This document shows, one piece after another, positions 46,691 through 59,433 of a DNA stretch of 64,000 bases (the first letter of the stretch is position 1; every line of letters starts with the position of its first letter). Source of the DNA: Sclerotinia nivalis (lineage: Eukaryota > Ascomycota > Leotiomycetes > Helotiales > Sclerotiniaceae); NCBI GenBank assembly GCA_029531795.1, contig JAPEIS010000006.1, positions 620,001 to 684,000 on the forward strand, given 5' to 3'. A program made the position numbers and the translations under genes. The notes beneath the pieces are model-generated. The model saw only the letters and a program-made list of their open reading frames with translations, was not told the DNA's origin and did no database searches.

Positions 46691-49600
46691 GGTGAGAAGG
46701 AAAATGAGGGTACTAGGTTCGAGTAATGAGGGAAGGAATTGCGTGAATTGTTGCTCGTAAGATTGCAAACTTTCGTAACTAATCTATTGCATTGTCTTCG
46801 TGAAGCAAACGAATAATCGGGTGGAAGTGGGTTCTCAATGTCGATGTCGATGTCGATGTCGTTATTGATCTGCTGCGAAGATTGAAAGTTGTAAAGCTGA
46901 TATTATATTAAAGAATGTTGTAAAAAAGGAAGGTTGTTTGAAATGATTCAAAGTTAAAAGAGTTGAAAAGATTTACTATTCAAATATCGATAGGATAATA
47001 AGTCGATATGAAAAGGATTTGAAGGTTGTTTAAGAGAAGGATAATTGAGAGGAAAGTTGAGATATTTAGGGATGAATATCTTGGGATCCGATCTTCTCCA
47101 ATCCTTGAAAATGTCCAGAAGTCCAGGTCCAGGGCGGGCTTGGATAGTGAATGAGGTCACGGACTCTCCAGTTAATCCTAATCTACCCTATGAGATAAAA
47201 ACGGGCTCCAACCAAGGGACCGAAATGCGAACCACGTAGGAATGCAAAGGCAAAGATTGAAAAGTCCAAAGAAGAGGCTAGAATTGATTGGCAATGGGTT
47301 GAAGATACCAAGACGATGTTAAAACCAAATTGGTGATGTTCTTGACTCAGCAAGCCGCAGCAAAATCAACGGGAGGACGGAAATCAGTTAAAATCCCGTG
47401 AAACCAGCGAAAAGTCTTCCGTAAACTTGTGGCGATTTGTAACCTTCAAAATTTGTTCTATATGAAAAAGAACTGGAGAAATAGAAAAGACAGGAGAATG
47501 ATGTGTACAAATTTGCCTTTGGGATCGGTGTATACGGAGAATGGTTCCGCCCGGTCGTCGTCAGAGGTGAATAGCGAAGAAGAAGAAGAAGAAGAAGAAG
47601 AAGAAGACGGATGGATGGATGGATGAAGTTTCCAATTTCCAGCTAAGAGAGAATACCTCGTAATGATATTTCCGTACTGGGATTGTATTTGAGATTGTAA
47701 TGATGATGACTTGATTTGATGTTAAGAATAATTGATTGGTATTAACGTTTTGTCTTGTGCGAATACTCCATACACAAGGTAAATAAGTAAACACACCAAA
47801 ACGAAGGGACCAAAAAAAGAGGAGAAAGGATTCCAATGGGTACTCAATAAGGATATATGGGGAATGACGGTAATATGTAATATTGAGGATTTGAATAGAT
47901 TCCCAAAGAATTCCTGGTGGATTGATCTGGTCCCCCGCCTTATTATTATTGGGAATAGATATGGTAAGAAGTAATGGTAATACTCCGCTTTCCTGGCTCA
48001 CTCCGTAGTGTAAGAACAAGTAACGAATGAACGTATCGTATCCTTTGTATAATATTGGCTTGTAGGGATCTGAATGGGTCGGAAAATCTTGAGGTCTCTC
48101 TAGTAAATAGTATTATTCGTCTGTCAAGGTACCAGGCTCAGTAGAATGGCATTGGCAACCGCAGCCAGTGTACGGAGTAGTCGTATCAAATAAGTATATA
48201 GGGCGATATGATGTTGGGGGAAGACAATGAGGCGGTGAACTGTCGTCCTGACAATTACGATTCGCGAAAGAAATGGTGCAGCCGGGACATCCACTCCCCG
48301 ATTCTAATCACGAATGATAGAACGAGGTTTCTGTAAGAATGTATGTTGTATAATTGGAAGAAATGCTTTAGGCTGTTCCAAGTTATGATTGTCAGAATTT
48401 GAATGAGTTGATAGCCTTGGATGATTTATGATTAGACGACCTTTGAAAGGGAAGTATCCGGTTCGATATTGAATAGTGAATGAATAAATTTAACTTTGTT
48501 TGGAACACTGAAGCATTGAGTTGTCCCAGAACTTCAAATCAACGTCAACGTCAATGGGGAATGAGGCAGGGCAAAACAAATGAACCTCGTGTGTCTTGGG
48601 CCTTGGTATAATAAAAGGTAAATATGACGCTGAATGATTTGGCTCAATTCGATCTGTTGGGGTGATATGATGGAGTGATGCAACTGAAAGAATTATAACC
48701 ATACGATACAACGCTGAGTCCTGTATGATATGTATGTGTGAGACTCTGGAAGCCTAGGCTAGATATTAGGGAAAGATAGCCTGGTCCCTTTCGATCGACT
48801 GGTAAAGAACAGATTGAGTTGAGTAGAGCCTGACGTGAAAGTATCAGATTCTCCACAGCGGAAGAAATTCGAGGACGTCTCAATAGCGGTGGTAGATCTA
48901 ACACACCAACACGCGCCACAATGGTACCGACGATCGAATAAAGCGGAGCCAAGTCGTTGAGCGGGCAATAGATGCAGCACAGCTTGTTTAGATATCGTAT
49001 GGTATAAAGTAAAAAGTGGTTAGAATTTAGTATCAATCAATCAATTCAGCTGAGTTGGTTGAGCTGTGAAGTAAAAGAAAGACATCTGAGACTCATGGCC
49101 ACCAGGTACCATATGATGGCATAATGGAATACAGTGTCTATGAGGTTACTCATACTGGCATGTAACATTTCCACTTTATTGTGGCTCGAAGTCAAGCATC
49201 AATTCTATCACCAGCTTCAGAGAATCAGTTCATTACCGCATTCAGAGTCACTCATCCAAAAACAAGTAAATAAACAAATGATGGGAACTCCCGATGGAAG
49301 TGGACGTGATCGAAAGACCTTTCAATCCATTGGTGATAGATGAACCAGTAAAAAGCTTCAAACTAAGTTCCATCAAGGACTTAGAGTGCATGAGACCACC
49401 ACGTTCTGCTGCACACTTGAGTAACTTGAATATCACTAATGAAGAGGTTTGCCCACATTCATCTAGGTTAATTCCAAGCTATGGGTAATCGACGTAGAAA
49501 TTCAGTCATCAACTTCTTCACAATAATAAATTCTTTTACCGCCAATACAACTGTGATTATAGTTGGAGTAGCCGCAAAAGAACATTTCCTAACTCAAACC

Positions 49601-50187
49601 TGAACATCTATTCCGTAGTAACGTCAGATATACCGGATAAAGTCAGGTACGAAAGTCACTGTCATCACCCCCCTATCATCATTTTTCTCCCCTCTTTTCC
49701 TGATCCCCTGAATGGATGAATAGAATCAAAATGGAACCTCGCCTGCATCAAGGCCCAATTTTATTATTATCTGTGACTCCGGCATATCAAATCTATCAAT
49801 TTTATATGGTCTCTCTTCTGTCCTCTTGTTTTGCTAGGTGAGGAATTGTCAGGCATTTCCAAAATCTAGAGGTGTAGAGGTGTTCCTGAAGCGAGACCTC
49901 GGATTATAAATTTTATGTCGTGTAACTAGAACTATTATCATGCAAATCACCATGCAAAGATAAACCCCCATCTGCCCCATCCTGTCCTCGAAGTACACAA
50001 ATCATCTCTCTTCTTCTTTGTACTTCCATCAATATAACACCTTCTTCTGGAATTTCATGCATAATACTTTAGGTACGCCGAGCATTAGTGTGGCAGGTCC
50101 TAACGACAGTGCACGAATAGAGCCTGTTGCCCTTGACCTATCAATCGATGGGTTATTTTCCCTTTTCTTTCCATATTCCCCACTGAT
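46691..50187. other. 3.5 kb gene-poor spacer with microsatellites
   Basis: Upstream region of the J-domain gene and beyond. It holds four ATGTCG units at 46838-46861, a (GAA)n tract at about 47576-47607 followed by (GGAT)4 at about 47609-47625. Minus-strand frames at 47561-48019 and 48644-49036 have no recognisable features and are not called. Confidence 0.45.
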
Positions 50188-50652
50188 TTGATCACTCGTA
50201 CACCAGGAAACAGAGAAATATCCGAAGCTTCACCTCGAAAAAGTTCAAAGCTAAACCTTCTTCACCTTTTATCGGAAACCCTATCAGGATCTTCAAAGGA
50301 ATCATTCCACTTTCAAAACAATCAACAATATCTGTACCGCCTTTGGCGACAGATCTCCCGCACATCAAAAGCACATACATCACGTACTAAAGCCAGGGCA
50401 TTCGTGGGTTTACTCTCACCAAAATGGGTCGCAGAACTCAATGACCGCTATTCAGGGACACTTGGGTTTACCTATCAACTGCAAAAAGTCGCCATCATCC
50501 TAGTAAATAGCTCTCTTCTGCTTGCTGTATGGTTTTTGTATGATTTTTTGTATGATTCTCTTGAAAAAGTCCGATGTTGCTCCTGCAGTAATGCGGACGC
50601 GAAGACTTCCTTGTCCTCTTATCGGCTGCCCCCGCCATCCAATCTGAGCTGA
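50188..50652 (+). CDS. Unrecognised open frame with one possible membrane helix
   Basis: A 154-codon single frame, the only sizeable one in several kb. The first ~95 residues are basic and Ser-rich, and one hydrophobic stretch (VAIILVNSSLLLAVWFLYDF, about residues 106-125) could be a membrane helix. The first in-frame codon that could start it is at 50188. I recognise no family, splice partners or conserved motif. It may be an orphan gene, a decayed exon or chance. Confidence 0.2.
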   Translation: MITRTPGNREISEASPRKSSKLNLLHLLSETLSGSSKESFHFQNNQQYLYRLWRQISRTSKAHTSRTKARAFVGLLSPKWVAELNDRYSGTLGFTYQLQKVAIILVNSSLLLAVWFLYDFLYDSLEKVRCCSCSNADAKTSLSSYRLPPPSNLS

Positions 50653-51499
50653 CTTTTCACAGCCTTCTGTTTCAGCCAAACCAGTATCATTCATTTTGAC
50701 TTGCTTTACACTTTACCCCTCAGTTCCAACAATCCCCAATGAATGTTCCTGTGGACCCTCTATATTTCATACAAAAATTTAATTCGACGAAAAGAATTGC
50801 TTTTATCTCGGAGAGTATCTTTCAAACTCGACTCATCAACTTTCCAAATTCAGATGCCAAGTACTGAGGCCAGTTAGATTTGTTAAATTCAAACTGACTA
50901 GAAATCGTGAGGTGGAGAAGAGATGGATTTGGGTTTCACTCAATTTGGCGAGATCATCTGAACTTCTTCTTAAAGTTTCCCTCCTCTTATGAAAGGGGTG
51001 TTCGGAAAAGGTCCATTCGATAGCGGACATCCCGCCGCTGGTGGAAAGAATTTCGACTAAAATTTAAGACCATGGCGGGACCTCGGATAAGAGGGAGAAT
51101 GTTTTATCAACCCCTTGACCCTCGACTGAGGACTGAGTACAAAGTACCAATGTCATCAAAACAATTTAGTGAATACATACTATAAAGAGACACCTTTCGC
51201 TATGGATACTTCCTTCGAGTCCTCCAATCCTTCAACATAATGCTAAACGATCTCTAGATTTCGGCTTTTTTCGTATCTAACTCTAAATGTGATGATTTAG
51301 GTCAATCAATCCCTTTGGCACCACGTATTCAATATTTACAGCGTTCAAGGCCTCTCATTAGACCACAACAATGGTTTAATCAAGCGAAAATTCAGGCATC
51401 TGGGGCCACTGTTGGGCCTGTATTTCATATGTGTACAAGCTCTCATCCAGTTACTTTTATTTACATACACCCACCATTACTTCATAACCATACAGCACA
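50653..51499. other. Spacer with no supported gene
   Basis: AT-rich. A 112-codon frame at 51315-51653 (+) begins in a coding-like way (RIQYLQRSRPLIRPQQWFNQ) but turns into low complexity. It could be an upstream piece of the relic that follows. Confidence 0.35.
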
Positions 51500-52021
51500 T
51501 CAACTCAGCAAACTTGGATTCCAACAACAAAATCCCCCATCACCAAATCCACCTGCTATCCACTCCACCATCATTATGATATTCCACCAATTCTCTCTAT
51601 TCTTCAACCACGAATACCTAAATATGACGAGTTTTATACCGATAAGTGCATGAAATCGATATTTTCTCTTGATCGGCACAAGCTGGACCGTTCTAATAAT
51701 CCATGGGGGGTCGTCGTTGATCCGGGGACTCTGTTTGCTTTGGATTGATACCCGAATTCGGATCATATCCACCTTTTCTTATCCTCTAGACTCCACTTCC
51801 AAGTCAAAGGACTTTCAACTCTAGGATCCCAAGTATTCAATTGCGTCAAACGCGCAGAAAAGATATAATCTACTTTCATGACATCCCACTTCGATATCCC
51901 CACCACATCCCTACCAAGACTTTCAAGAGCGTGTCACGAGTCTTTGAAAATTACCCCTCATGTTCTTTATGAAGATTCTTTTTGTTATTCCTGTGACTCA
52001 GTACCTGATCATCATCATTAG
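51500..52021 (+). pseudogene. Decayed coding sequence of unknown family
   Basis: One + frame stays open over ~170 codons apart from TGA 51746-51748 and TAA 51866-51868. In this AT-rich DNA about eight stops would be expected by chance. The translation looks protein-like: PRIPKYDEFYTDKC, FSLDRHKLDRSNNPWGVVVD, FQVKGLSTLGSQVFNCVKR and LKITPHVLYEDSFCY. It ends at TAG 52019-52021. A second frame further on (CVIVDTNGCFDVAV, near 52080) may belong to it after a shift. I cannot name the family. Confidence 0.35.
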
Positions 52022-54575
52022 CATTGTTTTACTTCAGGATCTCATGTACGTCATTTGCTTTCGATCGAGACAGCAAGTGCGTGATTGTCGATACAAACGG
52101 GTGTTTCGATGTTGCGGTAAGCTTCATTTTCTTAGCCTTACTTGGGCATACGCCGGCGGGCGTACAAAATATTACCTCGTACCGAGCCACTGGTGGCCGG
52201 GCATGTAAACCAAGGATACAATTTTACAGCTACCGGTATTCTACTGTGCATATTACATTAATACCTCGATACGTTAAGTTTGATATCCTACCACGCTCTT
52301 GTCAAAACTTTACTTAGATGCAAATCGAGAAGGCTGCAGAAAATAACCCCGCCTGCTGCTCATCTTCTGGAACATCATGTACGCCCTTAAAGCCACTCCA
52401 AGAAGTAGCTGAAAGTCAAAAACCCAGCCCTTACTTAATCTTGCTCAACGTTTATTACCCCTCATCTCACAAGCCAGGCGTAAAGCCGCATCCTTCTTGA
52501 GACAGCGCTTAAATTTAGAAGTCTAAAACTCAGCCAGTAACAACCACCCCCACGTAACATCACTAAAAACAATGTTAGTACTCATCGTTGCTTTATCACG
52601 AGACAATATCTGAGATAGCATTCTTATCTTCATTGTCTCTTCTCTCGTGTCCCTTTTGCCTAGTTTCTATTTTGTTGTTTCTCTGCGTTTTGGTGTAAGG
52701 GATCTATTGCCCAATACGAACAATGCCACAATGTAAAATGTATAATGCAGTGTATCTTACATTCTCCGCGTTTGTGTTGTACAGCATCACGAAATATTTC
52801 TGCCTGCATGTACAACAAGGCTTGGTGTATCGGGTCTACCCCTCCACGCTCCAATCTAAGACATGAATACCGTTATCAGGAGCCTCATTTTTTGTGGACC
52901 TCCAATGATATGTATTGTGGCATTCTCTGTGAGCACAATCACACATTATCACATTTAATCGGTGACATTCAACCTCGGCGCTTAGGCAGCCTGATGTGAA
53001 TGTGGCGTCATAAACACAAGGCTGGCTGTTGTGATGATAGGTTGGGGAAAACACAGTCTTCCGGGTCACAACTTGGAACAATTTTTTTTTCTTGGTATCG
53101 ATCTCAGCATATGTCTGGCGTGAGATTGTTGGGAATAGACTATCTGATCGCGTAAAGTTTTTCGAGATGTCACTTAAGCCGCGTGGGTTTAAATTGAATC
53201 TATTTTTGAGAAGTATCTCTTTCAATTCAAGTGAAATGATTATCAAAGCAAGCTTATTAACCATGATTATGTGTGATATTTGTGTTCAATAAATATTTCC
53301 GCGGGGCTTCATTCCTGCGCGGCTTGCTCAAGCGCGCAGATTACAATGGTTTGAAATATCGTCGATAACTTCGTATTAGATTCTTTCCACTGCGAGTTAA
53401 TTCATACCGTCACGAGAACGAGACAGCTTTATGCTATGGCGCTTATATTCATGCAAAAGAGAGGCGCGGTTTCCTAAGCAGTTGGGAATGTTGGGGCCCT
53501 TTCATTCTAAGCCCGGCACATTCAGACACATTCAGCAGTCAAGCTGAATACCGTCAGCTTACGCAGTGATATACAATGGCGCTTATATACTGGTAGGTAG
53601 TCAGGATAGCCGCGCTGGAAATTAATGATGAAATAACAGTTGGCCGCTTCAATCCCAAGCTACCGGATCTAGCATCCACCGAGGATTTGGGAATGTCGGG
53701 AATTTTTATATGTATAGCATATTGGTATCTTTTATAATCCTGCTTGCTTTAATATGTTTCTCTGCGTCGCCACTACAAGATTAATTGCTGAGCATTGATT
53801 CATCCTTCGAGGTAAGATTATACGAGTACCATCAACCTCCTTCAATCTAAGATAAAGATAAATTATAATTTAATATAGGCCATTTACGAATATGATATTA
53901 AGCGCGGAGATATCTTATTGTTATTTTTATAGATAGGAATTGAATATATATACATATATATAATGAATTTTTAGTCCAACTCCATATCTCTAGACCCCAA
54001 AAAATCCTACGCTTTTTTTTGATTTGATCCTCTGTTCAATATCATATTATAATTTATACTTTTCTCATCTTCATCTTCATCTACTCATGTCCGCCCCCAA
54101 CAAAAAATTAATTACTGTATAATTCTGATATAGTATTCTAATATCTTACCCCATCTCTCTTTTTTTTCTTTCGATTATTAGATTATTAGATTACCTGGAG
54201 TCTAGATATATCTTAGACTTGTAATGCAATTGTAGTATAGTATTGTAGTATATTTGGAGTTTAGATTTGGAGTTTAGATTTGCAAATTTAATTCTGGGAG
54301 GCTCTTGGAGGCTCTTGGGGGCTCTTGGAGGGATGTGTATATTGTGTATATTTTGGGATAGTTGTATTTGTATTTATACTTGGAGATATATCGTTGGTAT
54401 TAATATTTTTTTATTTAAATTTCAATGAATGTTAATACCAAACTACTTAATAAATGAGTAAACCGTCGCCCAAACGCCTATTCACACATTCAAATACGCC
54501 AATATCCAACCTTCAGTACTCAACACCCAAAACCGAATACTATATTCTCCCAAACAAATTCCCCCAATCAAACCC
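52022..54575. other. 2.5 kb AT-rich spacer
   Basis: No supported gene. From ~53.7 to 54.45 kb it is strongly AT-rich. A 13-nt motif, ATGGCGCTTATAT, occurs twice about 130 nt apart (near 53437 and 53566), each followed by a GCGC-rich stretch. The 142-codon minus frame at 52836-53264 has no features of a gene. Confidence 0.45.
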
Positions 54576-55592
54576 TCAACGTCTCCCAGCCGACTTACTA
54601 GACTCCCCAACCCCCTTCCCACTACCACTCCCAGCAACCTCCCTCACCTTCGGCCTCTCCCCTTCCTTCTTCTCCTTCCTCTCCATTCCCCTCGCCTCAG
54701 AATTCGAATAACCACTCGATCCACCCAACGCCTCCCAATGAAAATCCCTAAGATGCTGCTCCACATCCCTCAACATAGTAATATGCAACTCCCTACAGCT
54801 CCTCGAAACCAAACACACATAATGAGTTTTTCCCCGTCGCTCTGCATCTTCATGATCTTTGGGGTATGATTCCAGCGTATAATCTCTGCCGGGTGAGATT
54901 TTAAAGCCGGTTTTGTGCGTGCGTTGGGAGGGGGAGGAGCGCGTTTCGTAAGTCTTGGGGCGGCTTGGGGTGGTGGTTTCGCGGGCTTTGCTAGTGCTGC
55001 TGCTGCTGCCGCTGCTGATGGGTCCGCTGCGGCTGCTTGGTGGCGCTTGTTTGCGGGTATCTGAGCGATCTCGGGGGGGATTTGATAGCTTTAGTGAAGA
55101 CATGGCTTTAACGTTATCCGTGTTTGTGTTTGATCTGGCAGGTGTTCTTTCGCTGCGTGAGGAGTCGGGAGGTGTTCTCTCTTTGCGAGAGGATTCGGCA
55201 GGTGTTCTCTCTTTGCGAGAGTTGGTGGTAGATGTGCGAGAGCTTGTGGCACGAGGAGTCTCAGCCGGTGCTCTTTCCTTGCGTGAGCTGTGTGTCTTTT
55301 CGGGTGATTTCAGCATTTTTTTGGCGATTTCCGCAGTTTCCTTGAACTCTTTCATATCGTCGGTATCGGAATCATAGCCATAACCCCTTGGAGTGCGCGC
55401 CAGCGTAGCTTGGTAGTCTCTCTTTGCATCAAAGTATGCTTCAAGGGGACGATCATTATAGAGCTTTGAATCATCGAAATTCGGTTCCGAAGAATCGGAA
55501 TCAGACGGAGCTCGTGCTCTTTTTGCTGGTTGCCTCGATCGCGAGTTTTTGGTGTCAGACTCAGCTGCCCTTCTGCTTGTTGAGTTCTGCAT
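54576..55592 (-). CDS. Hypothetical Ser/Arg-rich protein with CX5C...HX4H C-terminus
   Basis: Single exon of 338 aa from the ATG at 55592. It is mostly low-complexity and charged, with an internal short repeat (SRKERAPAE, SRKERTPAE, SRKERTPPD, SRSERTPAR) at about residues 102-151. The most protein-like part is near the C-terminus: GKTHYVCLVSRSCRELHITM followed by LRDVEQHLRDFHWEAL. Two Cys five residues apart and a HLRDFH ending give a Cys2His2-like arrangement, with non-canonical Cys spacing. Its N-terminal NSTSRRAAESD and RQPAKRARAPS segments are basic and could direct it to the nucleus. I recognise no named family; the role is unknown. Confidence 0.6.
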   Translation of the reverse strand: MQNSTSRRAAESDTKNSRSRQPAKRARAPSDSDSSEPNFDDSKLYNDRPLEAYFDAKRDYQATLARTPRGYGYDSDTDDMKEFKETAEIAKKMLKSPEKTHSSRKERAPAETPRATSSRTSTTNSRKERTPAESSRKERTPPDSSRSERTPARSNTNTDNVKAMSSLKLSNPPRDRSDTRKQAPPSSRSGPISSGSSSSTSKARETTTPSRPKTYETRSSPSQRTHKTGFKISPGRDYTLESYPKDHEDAERRGKTHYVCLVSRSCRELHITMLRDVEQHLRDFHWEALGGSSGYSNSEARGMERKEKKEGERPKVREVAGSGSGKGVGESSKSAGRR

Positions 55593-57039
55593 GTTGGTAT
55601 TTGTTGAAGTTTCGTTTGTTGTGGGAAGTAGAGAGTAAAAAGAATCGAAGACTGGTAATTGAAACTCGAGATGATGAACTGAATAGAATGTATAATGAAC
55701 TGGGTAAACTGTGTAATGATGCTGGGTAAGCTGGATAAGAAAGCTATTCTGATCTTCACTTGACGGGCAGTCCCTTCATTCTTATGCTCAAGCACGAATT
55801 CTAGATCAATAATTTTTGTCAATAGTGGAGCCAAAATGACCGACCTTCCAACATACTTTTCAACATTGAATTATTCACAAAAATTTAGACCAATCTCTCG
55901 TGAACCATAAATGGATCTTGATTCACGGCAAGGCAATTCCGTGCAGAAGGTCTTGAAGGTCGACTTCCCAGCCAATTTCAAGTAGGGTCAAATTTATGGT
56001 GAAAGAGTTCTCAACCTGTAAATCAACAAGTACAATATCAAAATTTTACGGTCACCACGGTCGGTGTCTGGTAATGAATTTTTTTAGCAGTACCTTCTTG
56101 TGAAAGAATTTTTAACACGACCAACAACCGATAGTTGCATGGAAATTCTCGACCTTTATAATCCGACGATTATTTTCCCTCACCTCCCTGAGGAACATAG
56201 GTTGATAATTGAGAAAGAACGGTGTATCATAAGAAGTCCATCACATCTGAGGGCATGATTCCTTTTTGGCAAGTCATCTAAACGAGTTTACATGTAAAGA
56301 GGGTAACCTCTGAAGAAAAAGAAAATTAGTGGAAGAAAAATCATCAACGAAAATGAGAATAACACGAATGAGAATCTATCTATTCGCAACGAAAAACTAA
56401 TCAACCCGCTTGAGTCTCGTGAAAGGATTATATCTAAACATAAAAAAGAGAGCTATTTCAATTTCAATTTCAATTTCAAAAACCACCGCATATGAACGAG
56501 CAACAAAACATCCACAAAATAGCAAAGTATATATGAAACTGCGCAAACCACGGAGCTACCATATTGATCAAAAAAATCCAACGATAATCCATTCACTTGT
56601 CTATCTAGTAATTGTAGTGTGCCTCGTGACCCAAATTCTATTATCGACCAGTGGACTGTCATCCCAATCTTCATCGTGGACATGATTCCGTCGTTCTCCT
56701 CCACGCTGAATGTGTGCTGGTGAGAGTTTCTTCAGTTGGAATGAGGACGCATGTTCATTTTTTGGTTGATTAGGTTGGTTTTTGAGTCGCAGGTGACCAT
56801 TTGAGAATTTGCTCGCTGGACCTGAGGTGCCAGGCGCCGAAGAGAACCAATCGGTAATAGGTTTTGGAAGTTTGAAGCATGCTTTAAGTATAGGTCGGAC
56901 TGCAAGATCTGGAGATCAGTAATTGCTTACTGAGGAGAGATCCTATAGAAAACGGAGGAAAATAAGGAGCTATAAGTTGTATTGAGAAATGAAAATATTT
57001 ATAAATGAAATATATAATGGTTAAGGACGGAGAATATAA
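55593..57039. other. Spacer with no supported gene
   Basis: 1.4 kb: promoter side of the hypothetical gene and 3' side of the 7TM gene. It holds a short (TTTCAA)n run at about 56457-56478. Nothing else is supported. Confidence 0.45.
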
Positions 57040-58115
57040 TCAAGTATTAAGAAATAAGAACTTAGTAGGCTGATTTATCATACATGTTGGGACGCAGGCT
57101 CCTAGAATAGCACTTCCCTCCTCAATCATCAACCATTCGTTCGCACTGGAAAATCCAGAAACTGTATCAACGTCAGCGAGGCGCAAAAGGAAAAGAGCTT
57201 AGGTTTCTTGCAGTGTTCTGCGTCGTGAGGTTGATATGAGTATGCTATGCGTAACATGCATGTTACAATAACACTACATTCATGTCAGCGGCAAATCAAT
57301 TGTATCATTGGGCAGATGATGTGACTTACAATCCACCAAACCAAAATACCAAGAATAGAAGCACCTTCTTCCGTACTGGTACATGAAGGTCTCTGATGAC
57401 GAAAAAAGGCAGGGCAAGAATAATAACGTCCAAAAGTGCATTAGATAGTTCAAAGCCAAGAACTATCTCTCCATATGGAATACAATGTGTGGTGGGCTGA
57501 ACTCTAAGAGCTAAATCATATGCAGCTCTGATGGGTGTGCATCCAAAGCAAGTCATGCACACAATAATGATGAACCATATTACACATAAACCCATTGTAA
57601 TATCCACACAGCGAATAAGATATGGGTTTGTCCTGAAAAGAGAGCGGTACATGCATAAAATTGAGATCTTAACGGCTGTGATGACGAAGGGAAAGTGGAT
57701 GCTACCGATCCATAAGACCTATGGAAGTATCAGCTCAGCATCACTAAACAAACTAAATCAAATATACAACTCTACCTCAAGCATTTTCAATCGATGATCT
57801 GGATCCATGACTAGATATGGCTCCAAGGTACCTGATATCTTCGTGATATCTATTTGACGCATTAGTATATGCTATTTGCAATTGCTTCAGCGATTTCCTG
57901 TACCCACCACAAATAATCAGAATACAATGTGAAGCGTACGTCAAATAAGCCGCCAGAATCCACCAGTCATCATAACGGATAAATTGTCCCGTCGTCGTCG
58001 TATTTTTTGTTTGTATTCTTGAAATGACGCGTAGAATGAGAGCTATTGTGTCTATGATTAAGAACGAAATTGTCGACTCCAAATTCGCCATTCCATCTGG
58101 TAGAATTGAAACCAT
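57040..58115 (-). CDS. SAT4/rhodopsin-like fungal 7TM membrane protein, damaged 3' end
   Basis: Exons fit at 57908-58115, 57776-57831 and 57330-57718, with introns of 76, 57 and 56 nt; the first uses a GTGGGT donor and a TACTAAT branch. A fourth exon starts at 57273. The joined protein reads PDGMANLESTISFLIIDTIA, RYDDWWILAAYLTYASHCIL, TLEPYLVMDPDHRLKMLEVL, WIGSIHFPFVITAVKISIL, PFFVIRDLHVPVRKKVLLF and GGFVIVTCMLRI. This is the order of the fungal 'rhodopsin'/SAT4 integral membrane family (DD-W after TM2, conserved IxK-SIL helix, LP-V-R--K before TM6). In the last exon the frame of GGFVIVTCMLRI runs to TGA 57129-57131, but the family-like ending ADVDTVSGFSSANEWLMIEE...GSAILGACVPT lies one frame away and stops at 57040. 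Either an intron that I cannot place or a frameshift separates them. Ligand and function are unknown. Confidence 0.7.
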
Positions 58116-59433
58116 GATTAAAATTAATTACTGAAACGACTGACACAATGGTAGCGACAGAGGTATGGAACTGAGATGTGGGAGGGTCTACATGGTGTAG
58201 ATTAGATTTGAAACCTTTTTAATGTGAGAAATCCAGTGAATGTTACAAACCACATGAGCGGCGCCAGGAATGAGATGAAATATTAATAACTAGGAGGGTA
58301 CAGAAGATTTGGGGTAGTTCCCCATAATCTCGGATGAATCTGATAAGGAGTGTGATATCAAATCAATAATGCACCTTCGCGGCGTGATGTCCCAGCGAAA
58401 CGGTATCAAGATCCTCTCTCCTCAACAAAACCATGGGGAGGGTACGCCACGTGAAGCTCAATCTACAATTGATTATATCCAACTTCTATATAGTCTCATT
58501 GTCTGATATACATTGGATTCGATCAGGCCTTGGAGCGAACAAACAGGTATTTTGCGAACATCTGATATTATTCCACGAGTGCGTACAGCCACCCGGACAG
58601 TATAATAAATCAAAGAGAACTACCCTAAAACTAATGTGACAACGAGTGACCAAATATTGGTGACAGAAGCAGGTACATAATAACAAAATTAATGTAACAA
58701 TTATATAGATGGTTTGATCCTGCCGACAATATACAGCAAAAATGTGCCTTGCAGCATTATTGACAGCGTATCGGAATCGAGATTACATCCAGGATTGGAT
58801 CTGCCATCTTAAGCAGCCTTGAGGTCTTCAGCCAACATCAATCCGATGGCTCAGCATTCAAAGGCATTTGAACCCGGCCACTCGGTGCCACTCATCCGCA
58901 TTCATTACATGCAGATACGTTTCGTGCCGTACCGTACCGTGCTTATTGGCATTTCCATGCTCTATCGTATGGACTGATGTATGCGAAACTTGTTCTCCAG
59001 TGGAAGTTGTTTGGTTAGGCTTGAGGAATAGAATCTGATGATGGAAGCTTGATGTAAATTCTTGTAGGGAGATGAGTTGGAGATGGCTCGAAGATGGTTT
59101 CTGGGAAATGGGAACATGGGACGAGATTTTGTGGGTCCGTGCGCGGACATGGCTCAAAAAAAAATCATACTAGGTAGTGAAACCAACAGCACAGCGAAAT
59201 CGTTTGATTATCATTCTCCTACCTAAGGAAGGATTGTTTGTGTCTTATAAGAGGCGTTTGTACTCTTTAATTAACTATCTAGTAGGTATATATTTCATAG
59301 GATATCCAAAATGCAACTCAAAATCCCTATCTATGTGTGCCACTTTTCCCAACACCTTCAAAATGCTAATCCTATGATACTCAAGAACTCCTCTATCGCT
59401 AAGCCGCTAAACTAAACAATCATAACCTCCTTC
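58116..59433. other. Spacer with no supported gene
   Basis: 1.3 kb between two minus-strand genes. Short frames are not convincing. A short CCGTACCGTACCG run lies at about 58927-58939. Confidence 0.45.

Noticed and set aside
48644..49036. 130-codon minus-strand frame
   Set aside because: No family features, no splice partner, and codon content like the surrounding spacer.
52836..53264. 142-codon minus-strand frame
   Set aside because: No motif; the many Cys/His residues are scattered and not in spaced pairs.
58865..58875. TTTGAACCC, a possible reverse-strand tRNA B box
   Set aside because: The flanking 5-bp T stem does not pair and no acceptor stem is visible.
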